NCBI GenBank assembly: GCA_029721515.1
Contig: CM056553.1
Span: 5,494,849 to 5,558,848, forward strand
DNA from: Synanceia verrucosa
Taxonomy: Eukaryota > Chordata > Actinopteri > Perciformes > Synanceiidae
Direction of reading: 5' to 3'
Length of the DNA: 64,000 nucleotides
Positions 1-12,465 of the stretch are shown piece after piece. The notes beneath the pieces are model-generated. The model was not told where the DNA came from. It was given only the letters and a program-made list of their open reading frames with translations, and ran no database searches. The translations under genes were made by a program, and so were the position numbers. Position 1 is the stretch's first letter; each line of letters begins with the position of its first letter.

Positions 1-649
1 CAAGACAGATACTGTGCACCAATCTGCTCTACTGGACGCAGGAAGTGGAACAGCAGCTTGAGAAATGGTTCTCCTATTTTACCCCATTTTTATGCTAGAT
101 CCCTATATGCTGCATGTTCTCTCCTGCAGAACTCAAGAACTGCTGCTGCAGCAGTTTCCACTCTTGACAACAGCATCCATTAGCAGAGACAGCTGTTTTT
201 GCTAAAGCTAGCGTTGTAATGAATCACCTCTTTTAGCTCACAAGGCAAGTAATCACCTGCCTGCCACCACCACAGCTGTTCATGAACTCCAGTTTGCATG
301 AGGCATGACAGGCTGCGGCAGGATCAACGGTAGAGCTAGCTTGACACCATAATGGGTGACAATGTAAAATTATCCATTAGCATAGACTGAATGTGTTATC
401 ACAAAACACTTCTAATCTGCCACTTTCACTTCCTTTGTTGACACTGGAAGGGGTGGGTTTGCTTTACATACAGACACTCAATTGACTGATAGGAGAGTAA
501 AACTGAAACGGTTCAATGTGAATGGCTTAAAAAGTGACACCTAACCAAAGCATATGTGATGTATAATAAGATGAAACACATTAAAAGAAAAGCACAAGGG
601 AGATCTTTGTCACACTGTGTTAACTTTTTGGTGTAAGTCTATTAATATC

Positions 650-1144
650 CTAATATGTAGGGGTGACCCATTCACTTCTGACATGATACCAATATTGCAG
701 CCTTGAGTATTGGCCAACACCAATCGATCAATATGATATTAGTATGAATCATACAGACTTTTTTTAAACTTATTTTGTCATATGGAATGTTAGAAAAGTG
801 ATATTAGTCAAACTCAAATTCAACATTAACCAATGGGTACATCAATTTAACCTTTAACCTAAGAATATTCCACAACTGAAGAAAGTAAATAAAACATAAA
901 TTAGAATTAACAGTGAAAAATAAACTCAATAAATCATCAAAAAAAATAGATATCTTTAAAGTGCAAAACAGCCACTTGTGCATGACAACTCAGCTGCAAC
1001 GACTTTTTCAGACTTTAACGAAAAATCCTGTAATACGGCCAACAACACTCATCGTGCTTACAGAACATCAGAGATTTTAGATGCAGGCCAATATAATCAA
1101 ATCCTCATTTTTTAATATCCGATCGGGACACCCCTATTAATATG
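650..1144. mobile_element. Non-autonomous hAT-like element with 8-bp target duplication
   Basis: The element runs from TAGGGGTG at 658 to CACCCCTA ending at 1136, so its tips are 8-bp inverted repeats. It is flanked by CTAATATG (650-657) and TTAATATG (1137-1144), an 8-bp target-site duplication with one mismatch. An 8-bp duplication with TAGGG-type ends is the hallmark of hAT transposons. At about 480 bp with no open frame it is a miniature, non-autonomous copy. The end at 1119-1136 (GATCGGGACACCCCTA) resembles the common fish hAT terminus read in reverse. Confidence 0.8.
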
Positions 1145-3429
1145 GCGGGTAGCTAGTAGAAGCAACATACCATAGACTGATACATGTGCTGCACAAAGAC
1201 TTGACACTACTTTCAGTGCTGTGTTGTTAGCTTCCAGTACCAGGCTAATGAATATTTGAAGGCTTAAACTTAAGCAGGTGAGAAATCCGCTGCAGGCATG
1301 GTGTTGACGTAGCTGGCTCTACTTGCTGCAAGTGGATGGATACATCATGCTAATAATAACATGCTAATGAGCCTGGCAGTGGTTCAGCAGCAGAGTGGTA
1401 GGACGGAGACAGACGGTGCCAATGACATTTTTCTGCTCATGAAACTCTTCCGATAGTAAACAGGTCTGCAAAACAGCTTTTATTTCAACCTTCGCTAAAT
1501 GTTTAAGCATTAATTTCTCCCAATTATTAAGGATTGAAAAAAAAATAATAAATTATGTAAAAAGCTTTACATGCAGTCCAAATAATGCCCAGTCTCCAAA
1601 AACAATAGCGATATTGTTTTTGTTTATGAGCAAAATCTTTGCCCTGATTTTGACCCTGTGCGTGCAAAAGCTGGCATCTCCAAGTGCCATTGTTACAAAT
1701 ACTGTAAACAAGTATTATCTGCATGGTGAACCCGCATAGTGGGATTTAGAAGTCTAATCACACAAATTAATCCGCTCTCTATCTGATCCACTTCATGTCT
1801 GAGTAGTTCACCAAGAGGGAGGACCATACAGCAGATTACTCATCAGATTATGAGCCTTTACTATGTGGGACATTAACAACATGACCGCCAATACATAAAA
1901 GAATTACTGAAAAACAGTGAAAAGTACCAAATGTATGTTAACGTAACGTAGGACTCACTTTTTCCAAATACCAGAATTTCCAGAATCTCATATGGGAACA
2001 AAGCTCTTAATGACAGCTACAGCAAATAGTGTAATTCTATAGCAGTCATGTAAATATTGCGTGACAGGAATGGTTTATTCTCTCAGTTCTCCAAGCAGCC
2101 AAGTGGGTCTCTGGATAAGTTATGTAAAGACTGTGGTGACTTGCTCAGTGGCATTGAGGTCTATGCAGGCCCGTGGAATTTCTGGAGCCTCAACTCCAGA
2201 GCTGTTTTTCTTTGCTTTAAAAATATCTCGAGGAATGCGAACATACTGACACATGCCTTTGACATCACAATGTGTGTGATTCCGATCGCAACAAATGTAC
2301 AGCGTGACCCTGAAGGCAACAAAACACCGGCCCATCTGACAAGATAAATACAGACCCAGGGCCGCACACACGATCAATCAAATGCCGCACTGATTGTTTA
2401 AATGGAAGCTGTGCATCGATACGTGCAAGCCGCCAAAACAAAAGGCGTTATTATCTTTAGAGTTTAGCAACCAGAATATGAATGACATAACCTGGGGTGA
2501 GCAGGGGGAAGATTGCAGAATAATCAGCCCAGAGGCCAGCTTACTTTAACTTCCTCTCACCCTCTATTGTTTGAAAGGGAACACTGATATGATTGTGCTG
2601 GAGTAGATAAGTAGTAGTAGAAGTAGCATTAGAAGTATTGGGTATTTTTTATAGACAAAACGCTTGAATTTCTCTGATTTCTCAGCTTCTTAAATGTGAA
2701 TATTAGTTGGTTTTATTACAATAAACTCAACACATTTCTGTATTAAATGATGCCTGGACAAAACAAACAGTTTAATTTGGTTTTGTGGAATTCTGATGGA
2801 CATCTTCAATACTCTCTGACATGAGTTGCAGCCTTAATTTACATAAGTCCACTCAATGATCGCACAGGTTTCTCAGTAGTCTGAATAGACCAGCACGCAA
2901 TCTTTGCAGATCTCCTGTGCTATGACAATATAGATAACAATCCAGGCAGGTGCATTGTGACACTGACAGGTTAAGAAACAACTCTAAACTTGAAATCACA
3001 CCTGAAGTGAACTCTTTTCCGATAGTAACATCTGAGGATGATCTATAACATCTACACTTCAAGACATTCATTGAAATATGCACCTACCTTCGTCATCAAC
3101 AAAAGTCTATCAGCAGAAATGCTCAAACACTCCCGACATTTAACAGCTTTAGTTTGTTTTTGTGCTCCTCTACAGTGAAATCAGGCTTGATGGGGCGCGT
3201 CATTTAACATAATTCAGTATCAGTGGTGCTTTTAAACACAAACTGCACTGGATTGGTCTTTTCCTTATTAGATTTTAGGGAGTAACAGGATAAATCCACA
3301 AACATCCTGGTGTTTTCCAGTCAGGAAGACTTTCTGGAATGCAAACGTTGTCTGTCCTGTAGTCCACCATAACAGCAGGCATGCATCTGCTCCAGTGTTC
3401 TTGCATCATTTTAAAAGCCAAATTTAATA

Positions 3430-3870
3430 CTTTTTAAAGACCTCAACGAATATAATTTAAGAACAAAAAAAAATTCCAAACAATTTCTTTGGAAGAATAT
3501 ACTGAATTTATTGCAGGGCTTGACCAATATAGAGTTTTAAATATCGATATTTAGCAGAAAAAAAATCTGATAACCAATTAATCTCCTATATTCATTTTTT
3601 ATTATTTTTTTTCAGCCCTTTAACACTTGACACTTACAACAACACTAAAAATTGAAGGCATCACATTTAACTTTCATGAACAAGGAAGTGAACTTTATGA
3701 ACAAAATAACGTGCAAAATTGCATTAAATCTCTGGATACTGTGTTTTCCTACTGCCATTAAAGGCACCATCTGAAAATTTAATACCTACAGCAAATTTAA
3801 AACAATTTAAGACCTTAATTACTCAGATTTTAATTTAAGGCATTTTAGGGAACCGCAGGAACCCTGTTTA
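3430..3870 (+). repeat. Dispersed repeat family 1, copy 1
   Basis: This AT-rich segment is clearly related to three other segments in the window (26287-26675, 32219-32580 and 35205-35432), all in the same orientation. Shared landmarks in order are GACCAATATrGAG, a TATTTAGCAG block, AACAAAATAAC, TAAATCTCTG, CTGTGTTTTCCTA, a GCACCATCTGAAAA block, ACCTACAG, TTTAAGACCTTAA and a GGAACCrCrGGAA tail. No coding capacity is seen. The class is unknown; it could be an internally deleted DNA transposon. Confidence 0.7.
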
Positions 3871-4089
3871 CAATTAAACTGAATAACCGTAAATGCCAAC
3901 TTGCTGCAGTAAAGAGGTCTTTATAAGTATGATTTGATTCAACCTCTTCATCAGCCGCTCCCTCTACAGTCATAACACAGAAGAATCAATACTTTTAATA
4001 TGATCATCAATACCGTTTACGAGTCCACTGACCTGCTGTGCTTTACTGTCATCACAGCTACATGAAAAAAAGCTGATGTGGGATTAAAA

Positions 4090-4635
4090 GCATGATTTAA
4101 ACTAGCCAATCAGAGGCCACGCTGGTCTTTTGTGAGGGTATCGTACATTGGTGCATTCGTTTCTTTCTCCCCTGTATTTAAACAGGACTACGTCACTGTG
4201 ACCGCGGTGTGTGTAACCACACCAGCCTCCACTTTCAACACAAGAATAACATGTGACATCACTTCACTTCTACGGGGTTTAGCGCTGCAGAGGCAAGCAG
4301 CGCCTAAATTTACCAAACGGATGGTAAAAAACTTACTGGAGGATTTCTCTTTTAATAGATGCTTAGGTGCCTCTGGTGCCCTGACAGACATAGGAAGGCG
4401 CACACAAAACAACACTCAGGTTCAGAAAATAAAAACAGCGTGGGGAAAAAAGGCGTTCAGTTGTCAGTCAGTCTTCCTGCTTCAGTTCAGAGAGCATCCT
4501 GATGCTTTTCCTCTTTCCTGCTTCATGTATGCAGCAGGATGCTGCAGCTCTGTGCTCATCATTCGTTTTACAACCTGTAGCGACTACTTCCTCCACTGGT
4601 TTATGGCTGGACGCATTCATTCGGTAGCGATGTAA
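4090..4635 (+). other. Promoter-like patch followed by a 167-codon open frame, status uncertain
   Basis: A CCAAT-type sequence (AGCCAATCAGA, about 4103-4113) and a CRE-like motif (TACGTCAC, about 4189-4196) lie within 100 bp of each other. An uninterrupted frame of 167 codons runs through 4132-4632 on the plus strand, though its first listed codon is GTG, not ATG. The stretch is less AT-rich than its surroundings. I recognise no protein family in the translation, and there are no splice sites I would defend. It may be an intronic regulatory element, an alternative rapgef2 promoter, or chance. Confidence 0.25.
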
Positions 4636-4672
4636 TGTTTTCACAGTATTTAGAAATCTGTTTTGCTCACTA

Positions 4673-4720
4673 GCGTTTAGTGGATATTCTTGACAGTGGT
4701 CAAGAATATCCACTTAACGC
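4673..4720. repeat. Near-perfect 22-bp inverted repeat (hairpin)
   Basis: The left arm (4673-4694) and right arm (4699-4720) are reverse complements with one mismatch, separated by the 4-nt loop AGTG. The core arms read AGTGGATATTCTTGAC and its complement. No T-run follows, and there is no sign that it is a terminator. It may be a fold-back insertion or the stem of a small transcript. Confidence 0.85.
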
Positions 4721-5774
4721 TCCAAATTTGTTTTCCGCCTCATCTCTTTTAGTACAATCACTGCAGACAGATATGCACTGATCTCTGCGCTGGTGATGCT
4801 GAATATGTGGAAACAATGTAAAGTAGGCAGCTGGTCCCTCGAGCTATGTGAAAGGGTCACCGTGGAGGAGAGCTGCTATTTGTGGCCTTTAGTTTGCCAC
4901 CTGGAGAAGAGGCATCTGTCCTGAGCTCAGCTACTTGCTACAGATTAAACTAAAGCAAAACTACAGACAGCGATTTCACTCATTTACTTCCGATTAGGAG
5001 TAAATTTATAATGTGGAGGAGTCAGCCATACTCAGCCATGAATAAAATAAGCGGCAACATAAACAAACACTTCTCTATACAAACAGAAAAAACCCACGAG
5101 TTCAATGCACAGTGGCTAAAGATAACTCAACCCCCACCTACTGACCTGACACACAAACATGTCAGATTCAACTTTCACACACAAAGCCTGTTTGATAATG
5201 AGCACACTGTCTGGAATTCATTTCAGATACTAACTGGTCAAGAGATAATGAGCAATGTCCAAAGAAACGCTGAAAAACAGCTTATTTTCAGATTTAAGGT
5301 GTGTGATTTATAATGGAACGAACAAAGGTAGCATGTCTGGAATTTCTGCCGTATATATAATTACATGCCAGTGGGTGTGAGTCTGTCAAATCAACCACCA
5401 CATCTTTGATTAATGCAATTCATTTTTAGCTAAGAAACTGCTCAACATGACTGTGCACGTCTGGCGCCTAAATATGGACCCATCCTAGCTGAGGCAGACT
5501 CCGTCACTGTGTCGCCTGCAGATCTGATCATTTCCTCGTCCTGGACTCCTGCAGTAATCTGTGCAGAGAATAAAAGGACGTCCCTAAGGGGAGGCAGAGG
5601 AGGAGAAGCACTTTCAAGATAAAAGCCCTGTGAACCCTGAGTTGATTGAGTCTAAATGATGAAATCCATCAACCGCACAGCATAATTAAGACTGCATTTA
5701 TTCTAAAAAAGCAATGTGGCCAGATTGAGGAGTAGCTGAAACAGTTGGAGAAGTCATCATATAACTGGAGGTCA

Positions 5775-6169
5775 ATTCAAACTAGGGGTGGGTGCTGGCA
5801 AGGACTTCACAATACGATACGTATACCGTTACTTGAGTCACAATACATTATTGCAATATTCTACAGAGACCACTTAAAAATTTAAATGCAGCTTAAAATA
5901 CAAGTTATATATACAGTATGTATACATATTTATATACCGTATATGTACATATATCCATACAAATATTTTAGGGTTGTCGAAGTTATCACACTTTTTTAAA
6001 TTCATTTTTTATTTAAATTTTTATTTTAATGTTTTTTCTGGATTTACAATTGGCCATGACTTTTTTGGCGGGGAAGTAGATATTACGAAATTAAAAATCG
6101 ATATTACTTCAGAAGAAAAAGTACGGCGATAAATTGCTGTATTAATATTTTTGCCACCCTATTTCAAAC
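5775..6169. mobile_element. Non-autonomous hAT-like element
   Basis: The element starts TAGGGGTGG at 5783 and ends CCACCCTA at 6161. It is flanked by ATTCAAAC (5775-5782) and TTTCAAAC (6162-6169), an 8-bp target duplication with one mismatch. The interior is AT-rich, about 380 bp, with no open frame. Its ends resemble those of the element at 650-1144, but the interiors differ, so the two are different families of the same superfamily. Confidence 0.75.
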
Positions 6170-8592
6170 CCTGCGAAACATCAAGCACGTCTATCAAATA
6201 ACTCACAAGACGAGAGTTTAAAATTATGCTGTTTCATTCAAAAGGGATGTAAAGTACTAATGTTCCCGATACGGTTTAGAATTTGGATATGAAGGAAAAA
6301 GCAGAGATCAAACAGCCATGCCATGTTATCATAATTCATATCAAAGCATGCAAAGCTGTGCAGCAGTCCTCCCTCGTTGACTATCAGACTGCCTCCTTTG
6401 AACGCTGACATTTCTACAGTAACAGTTCAAAGTCATGCAGAGGAAACTGACAAAACCAGTGTGAGCCGTCAAGTGGTCAGTTATTTAACCTGCCATGTGA
6501 CGGCAGGGTGAGTCAGAGCGTCAGATCCCATCGTGGTCAGTCTTGAGAGATAAAGACAGATCCCTCTGACCGTTAGCTAATCCTGACAGAGAGGCCTTGC
6601 CAACGCCATTAAGATAAACTGTGTCATCCACCACACAGCCGCTGAACACCAGGGAAGGTGCTGCTGCTGCTGGAAAACACAGAGAAGAGGAACTCCATAG
6701 GATACTCGATACCAAGAAGATCAATGTCAAAAGGACGCGCTACTATATGAACATGTCGTCTTGCATTTCTGCAGAATAATAGCAGAAAATAAGCAGTAAA
6801 ATAAGCTCTGTGACGCATCTGCACAATGACATGCATGTCTCTAAAGACCTCCAGAAGCTGTGAGGATGATATCACTCTAAATCATTTTCAAACATGGTCA
6901 TTTAGCCATTGCTGTTCATTGTTCATCATTTCACAGATTTCCTGAATGAAATGTTTGCATAGTGACACAGCATGGGTTCAAACAGAGTGTAGATTGACCA
7001 CAGATATGCATACCTGGCACATATTTTAATCTAATCTAAGCCTAATCTGATTTCAGATTTCATATTCCTGTCCGATTGTAAAATGTCAGATGAAACTGAA
7101 AGCTACACTGATGTGTATTCTCTCAGGTGGTTTTAGTAGGATGTGGCAGGTTGTTATCACAGGTGAGGTCTTCCACACTGTCACATCAACAGTAAGGAGC
7201 ACTGTCAAGTATCTCCAGTTATTAGTTAAAGGACCATCAAAACTACCAGTGACTACTTCCTACTCCGAAACTTAACAGTTCAGGAAATAAAACAAAAAAC
7301 AGACCACTTTAGCTATAAGTGGAATAATTGAACTCGCAATTGTAATCGTTTCAGTGATTTTTTTCACAAATAAATTGACCAATGAATGCAAATGTGACAC
7401 TATGTGAGATTTAGAAAACACCACTATGTGCTCAAAGGATTTTGACATCTTATTTTTGTTAATTTTGCAGACAACCGATCATTAGCTTCAGCCCTGATAT
7501 ACACTCCTAATGCTCAGCTCAGTTTAAGGTGAGCATTGCTGCCACTGATGCCAACCAAATTCTGTATCCCAGTCTCTGTTTCCATAATCATAATGACATC
7601 TGACATTCATGTAGGTTATAGCCCTGTGTAAAAGCCTACATAATGCTGTAAAGACCACGGGATTGTACAGTTAACAAGCTGTCAATGACACCATAATTGT
7701 TTCCTCACTGTCAGATAGACAGGCAGACCGTGTCACCAACTGCAGCCTGCTGATTTAAGCGGTGGACTATTGATTGTTCATTTTGAGCGAAGCCTTTACT
7801 GAAGCTGCTCAAATGAAATGATGCCATCTTCTCGGCCAAAAACAGGATTTATTGCATGCATCTGCATAATGATCACTGATAATACCTGTACATGCATGCA
7901 AACTTGGTTAAGGTGAGTGGCTCAATTTATGACCACAAGACCACAGGATGTTCAAGATTCATAAAACACAGGACTTAGTGATGTGGATCAGGTGGTAAAG
8001 AGGTCTTAAAAACATGTAATTATTTAATTACAAATCATTACTAGAACAAAGTTACAGTGAAACCATATCACAACAGAGACAAAACTACAACATCAACGAT
8101 AGGCCCGACTTAAAAGAACTTAAACTGTGTCTATGAAGAGAAAAACTGCAAACAATGATAATGGGCAAGGCTAGGCTAGTAGCTAGGTTGGGGTTAGCCG
8201 CTATATATGCCTCTTAAATGCACATCTTTCTACAATGCATATCCATTCTGCATTTAACTGCGTTTGCAAAAAAAAAATGCACCAGTTTAAAACGTAAAAA
8301 AAGGGTGCACAACTTGCAGCTAGTTTAGCACAGATTGCCACCAAGGCTCCAGCTCCTGTTATGTTAAGTAGCCCTGATTATCTGTGCTGATAGAGGGCTT
8401 AGCGGGATGTAGCCACACGTAACACTGAGACAAGCTGAGTGGCAACAGTTGCACACAGAAACACTGCTGCCCTGTTGCAGGACTCCACAATGCACAGTGT
8501 GTTACAATGGCATAACGTGGCAAACACCGCCGACATGACCACGCTGAGATACAGACAGCAAAAGCAAAGTATGAGGATTTATTTCTGCTGAC

Positions 8593-8661
8593 CTGTTGCG
8601 TCCTTTCAGCCGGATTCATCATCACAGCCTGCCGAAAGCTGTTATCCACATAAGACGCCAT
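8593..8661 (-). CDS. rapgef2: Rap guanine nucleotide exchange factor 2, first coding exon
   Basis: The minus-strand exon encodes 23 residues, starting MASYVDNSFRQAVM and ending NPAERTQQ, before a GT donor (GTCAGC at 8592). This closely matches the N-terminus of the vertebrate RAPGEF2 (PDZ-GEF1) isoform that begins MASYVDNSFRQAV, and differs from the paralogue RAPGEF6. The exon ends in phase 0, as expected before the next RAPGEF2 exon. RAPGEF2 activates Rap1 and Rap2 through a CDC25-type exchange domain and carries cyclic-nucleotide-binding-like, REM, PDZ and Ras-association domains; all of those lie outside this window. The gene's position next to spmip2 agrees with human 4q32. The identification rests on a short peptide plus synteny. 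Confidence 0.87.
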
Positions 8662-9310
8662 TGTTTTGGAAGACGGCGTCTGAAGGATACTGGGTTCCTT
8701 ATCTTAAATAAATGTTTATAACTATCCAGCGCCGCGGATATTAACAAAATAAGCCCCTCCGCTGTCTTGCTTTATTCTTGTCGCCTGTTGTCCGATGCTA
8801 GTGGATGAGCTGGGAGTGCCCGGAGCCAGGCCACGACTGGAGCCAGACAGCCGAGCGGTCTCCTTGGGGGTGTCTGCCTTTCTGTTGCCCGAGCCGAAAC
8901 CGGCTGCCAACAACCGGTCCCACGGAGAGGAAAACTTCTTTTAAAAGCGCTGTCTCTTCAGAGTGGTTTTCCTACTGTAAAAAAATGTCCTTTTATTCAA
9001 GCCAGTGTTCACCAAAGCCATTCCTTGTCTCCTCGGCATTCTGTTAGCGACGGAAAGAAATTACATGTAGGATCCAGCAAACAAAAAAAAACAAAACAAA
9101 GTAAGCTAACGGCTAACAGCTATCCCGTCAACAACAGCCCGGCGTCCATTGTTGAGCGGCACACCTTGGTACACTTCGTGGAATAAATGAATTATTTTAA
9201 CATTTTAATGGGTCTAAAAGTGGAGATAGGTCCGCCGTCGATGTGCTCTGTTGTATGCCACCATGGTGACTGACCCAGCACGGTCAAGTCGGCAGCGGTT
9301 GACGGTTATA
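8662..9310 (-). promoter_or_regulatory. Likely rapgef2 5' UTR and CpG-rich promoter
   Basis: From about 8640 to 9300 the sequence is markedly richer in G+C and CpG than the AT-rich DNA either side, and it sits directly upstream of the rapgef2 start codon. CpG-rich starts are usual for broadly expressed vertebrate genes. I see no convincing TATA box and cannot place the transcription start. A good Kozak-like GCCACCATGG occurs on the plus strand at about 9258-9267 but opens only a short frame. Confidence 0.55.
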
Positions 9311-11060
9311 CTTCCTTGGACGGATTTTCAAAATAAAAGTATTTAACTTGGTACGAGGCAATGAAAGAAAGCATATTTAGGGAGGGGTCCGTTATAGGAG
9401 AGTATTCATGTTGTTGTGTCCTGTCCCCCAAAATCTGTCTCTGCACGTATCGTCTATATGGATATCACAATCAAAATTACCATTACGTATATGTAGGTCT
9501 TTTAATAAGTAAAATATTGGGTACCACCATGACATGAAAGAACAATTTCTCATATGTTTAGTTTATTCCTATATTTAATCCGCTAAATAGTTTGATTCAT
9601 TGACAGCAGTGCGTAAATGTTATATTTTATGTTATAATTATGCTCTTTAGTATTTTTACGATCTTATTTCGAAGGCCAAATCATTTAGTTTCCTGTTTGG
9701 CTGTTGGTGTTTGTGTTTGGCTTGATGGAGATTTAGTCACAAGGGGCGGCTCATGGGCGAGTCCATTTAACAAAAAAAGAAAGAAAAAAGTGGGAATGGG
9801 AAGGGGGAGCGCAATGTGACAACAAAGTGATGCTGTGGGACCACCTAGTGACTTAATAAGATAATACAGATTTAAAGGGCTTCAAAAATTCATCATTCAT
9901 TATTGGCACCAAAAACTAAAATTAAATGAACATTTGATGAAATTATTATTTTTTTTTAAATTTTTATCTATTTCTATATATCATAATTTAAAAGTCACAA
10001 CCATTGTACAAATAGTAAAATTCATCTTATTTGTCTAATTATTATGTTTAATTAATATTTCCTTTGCCATTAAAAATATACTGTATTTCTTCACTTTTTA
10101 TTTAGTATATACTGTAAATATGTATTGGTATTATTATTACTTATACTATTATTTAATTTCTTTGTTTATTTTTTCTTTCTTACTGTTACTTGTTTTATGT
10201 TGCTGTGGCGGGTGAATTTCTCCCTTCTGCAGACACTGACTTACATATACTTGTAAGTATATATTGAGGGGAAATTCATGTTATAGTAGCCAGAGAGGCC
10301 CAACAGAACAAAGAAAACAATTCTTGAATTATACTGTATTAGTGCACATACGTATATTGGCAAATGATTTTATATTAATTTGAAACAAGGGTGTGCGATG
10401 TCAGCATTGCTGGTCAATATTGCTATTGACTGGATGATGAGACAAACAACTAAAGACCAGGACAGAGACATTCAACGGACACTCACTTAGAATAGAAAAG
10501 AACTTTTATTGTCAGTCATTAAACAATACAAGGCAGTTTAGCAGCACTTTGATGAATTTAGCGTACATGAAATAGATAAAATATTACATATAGAAATAGC
10601 ATTAAAAATAAGTGAGTATTGGGATAGATACATACACACTACAGATATTAAGGCATATTAATGACAGTCATTTACAGTTATTTATATAGTGCAACAATCA
10701 AATGTGCAAACTTCATTCAGTTACTTCTCCTTTCACTCACCAACACATGCAGGAGAAAACATTTTGCATTACTTGAATTTGTTCAGGAAGATTTTATTTT
10801 TGAAATTTTTACCATTTCAGGAACATAATACAAAATAACATAACAAATAAATGCTATGCTGTTGACATTGTTTAGCTTAATGCAGACATTTACTATGCTA
10901 AAAAAAAAAAAAGATTATTGTAATTCTGCTTTCCTGAAATAATCCAGAAAACATAGATTAAAAGTAATAAGTAGTGGACATTCTTCAATGGCAGAAGCGT
11001 CCCATTAAGTAGGACACAACCACTGACGCCATAACAACCAGTGGCTGCATGACAACCGAG
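9311..11060. other. Intergenic spacer between rapgef2 and spmip2
   Basis: No exon is visible. The stretch at 10015-10230 is homologous to 33355-33575 (same strand) and 53610-53760 (reverse), marking a dispersed repeat whose end reads GGTGGGTGAATTTC or similar. Around 10490-10700 a segment beginning AACTTTTATTGTCAGTCATT looks like a retroelement 3' end read in reverse (TGACAATAAA on the minus strand). The remainder is unassigned AT-rich sequence. Confidence 0.5.
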
Positions 11061-11160
11061 CATGACCCCATGGACAGAGCACGCCTCTCAAGTTATCACC
11101 CAGGGAGGTCCTTTATATCCTGTAGGTGCATCTAACCTGCAACTACAACAAATAGAGGAA

Positions 11161-12465
11161 ATGAAGATGTGCAGTGCAGGAGCCCCTGCAGGAGGGCCAC
11201 AGTGTGGACAAAGGATGATTTTTACAGGTAGGAGAATGGAGAGCATGTACCTCTGTTGTGTCAATATATACTGTGTTAGCATAGCTAGTTGGAGGGGATG
11301 TGTGTATTGTTAGACTTTTATAACCCAGTTCCTTTGGGGGTATGATAAAGAACCTGGCCTTGTGCAACAATTACATGTCTATGCTGTTTCCAAGCAAATA
11401 TAACTGTAATTGGACACATGGTGGCACTGTGACCAGGGCCAAAAGAAAGATACCACACTGTATGAGCATCTATGTGTGCCTGTGTGATTGTCAACTGTTG
11501 TTTAGTATGTGTCAAGGCGTGCAGATGTGCACCTGCACAATAATTCATTATTATGCACACATTAGATAACATAGAGTGTGATGGTCAAAGGACTAATAAT
11601 GTATCTTTCCTTTATAGCTGCTATTGACATTTGAAAAGAAAATCCACAGTTTCTTTCTCTTTAACTCTACAGTGCCAGTACAGTGAGTATTCAGGATCGT
11701 TTTGATGTTTGTTTATTTTCTTTTCTCACATGGCCACTGATTCCAACAAGGACCAGATGGAGTTGGAGACTACAGGCCCAGATCAAATTATTTCCCCCGG
11801 TACATCGGTGTAGGCGCCTCATCACCTGAAGCCACAGGTGACCTCAGTTACCTGCTCCGAGCCGCACCGCATGCACCCCCACCTCTGCCCAAGCAGAGCT
11901 ATGTGGGGGAGGTTGGCTGGGGCTGGCAGTACAACCAGCTGTTGAACATAGGGACGCTGCTCAGCAACATGCAAATTAAGGTGCGGCTTCATTTCACCAT
12001 GAGTGTTTTATGCAAATAAGCATGTAGAAGCACTATTCATCAGACCTCAGCATGACTTTGAGAAATGTTAGATAAGATTTAAAATTCAGTGATCAATGTT
12101 TGGATAAACAGCAGCAATCTGTAATCAAAGGACACACACAGGCAGATTTTAGTTCATTTTATGTTTTAAATATTTTGTTTAGCAAACGTGTATTAAATTC
12201 GTTGGATGAGAAGTTTTGAGTTGAGACATCATAAATATTGATTTCACATGCTGTAGATTAGAAAAAAATGATGCATTTTTAATGAGGAATGAGCAGTGTC
12301 CTTCTCAAGACTACAGGAGTTATGCTAATTTAACATGCTGTATAAATGACAGAGAATAGTATAGCAGTGGTAAAGCAAACTGAACTCTTGGTTTTCGGAC
12401 AGAAAACTGAGTTACGGACAGCGCTGGAGGACAGAGTGACTCACAGGTTCCAGAGCAAACAGTAA
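11161..12465 (+). CDS. spmip2: Sperm microtubule inner protein 2 (C4orf45 homologue), 3' end uncertain
   Basis: Three exons join in frame: 11161-11227 (or from an upstream in-frame ATG at 11062), 11751-11980 and 12403-12465. The product contains RMIFTGPDGVGDYRPRSNY, then TGDLSYLLR, SYVGEVGW and LEDRVTHRFQ. These blocks line up with human C4orf45/SPMIP2 (FTGPD, TGDLRYLWRPA, YVxEIGW, SITHRYQ). Family members are reported as proteins of the lumen of sperm axonemal microtubules. Splice sites are GTAGGA/AG and GTGCGG/AG. Ending at TAA (12463-12465) gives only 119 aa, whereas the human protein is about 186 aa. The TAA overlaps a plausible donor (CA/GTAAGA at 12462), so a further 3' exon may exist; I could not identify one. 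Its position between ppid and rapgef2 matches human synteny. Confidence 0.8.

Larger units (their letters stand above)
1..8592 (-). other. rapgef2 intron 1 (partial), no further exon seen
   Basis: This stretch lies 3' of the rapgef2 first coding exon on the minus strand. I looked for the next rapgef2 exon, expected to begin with the residues following MNPAERTxQ in the human protein, and did not find it, so the intron probably runs past the left edge. Contents I can support are two hAT-like elements (650-1144 and 5775-6169), one copy of a dispersed repeat (3430-3870), a 22-bp-arm hairpin (4673-4720) and a promoter-like patch with a 167-codon open frame (4090-4635). The rest is AT-rich sequence with no recognisable coding content. 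It could also hold regulatory sequence that I cannot detect by eye. Confidence 0.6.

Noticed and set aside
9258..9340. Strong Kozak GCCACCATGG on the plus strand opposite rapgef2
   Set aside because: The frame is under 30 codons and resembles no protein; it is probably chance in a CpG-rich promoter.
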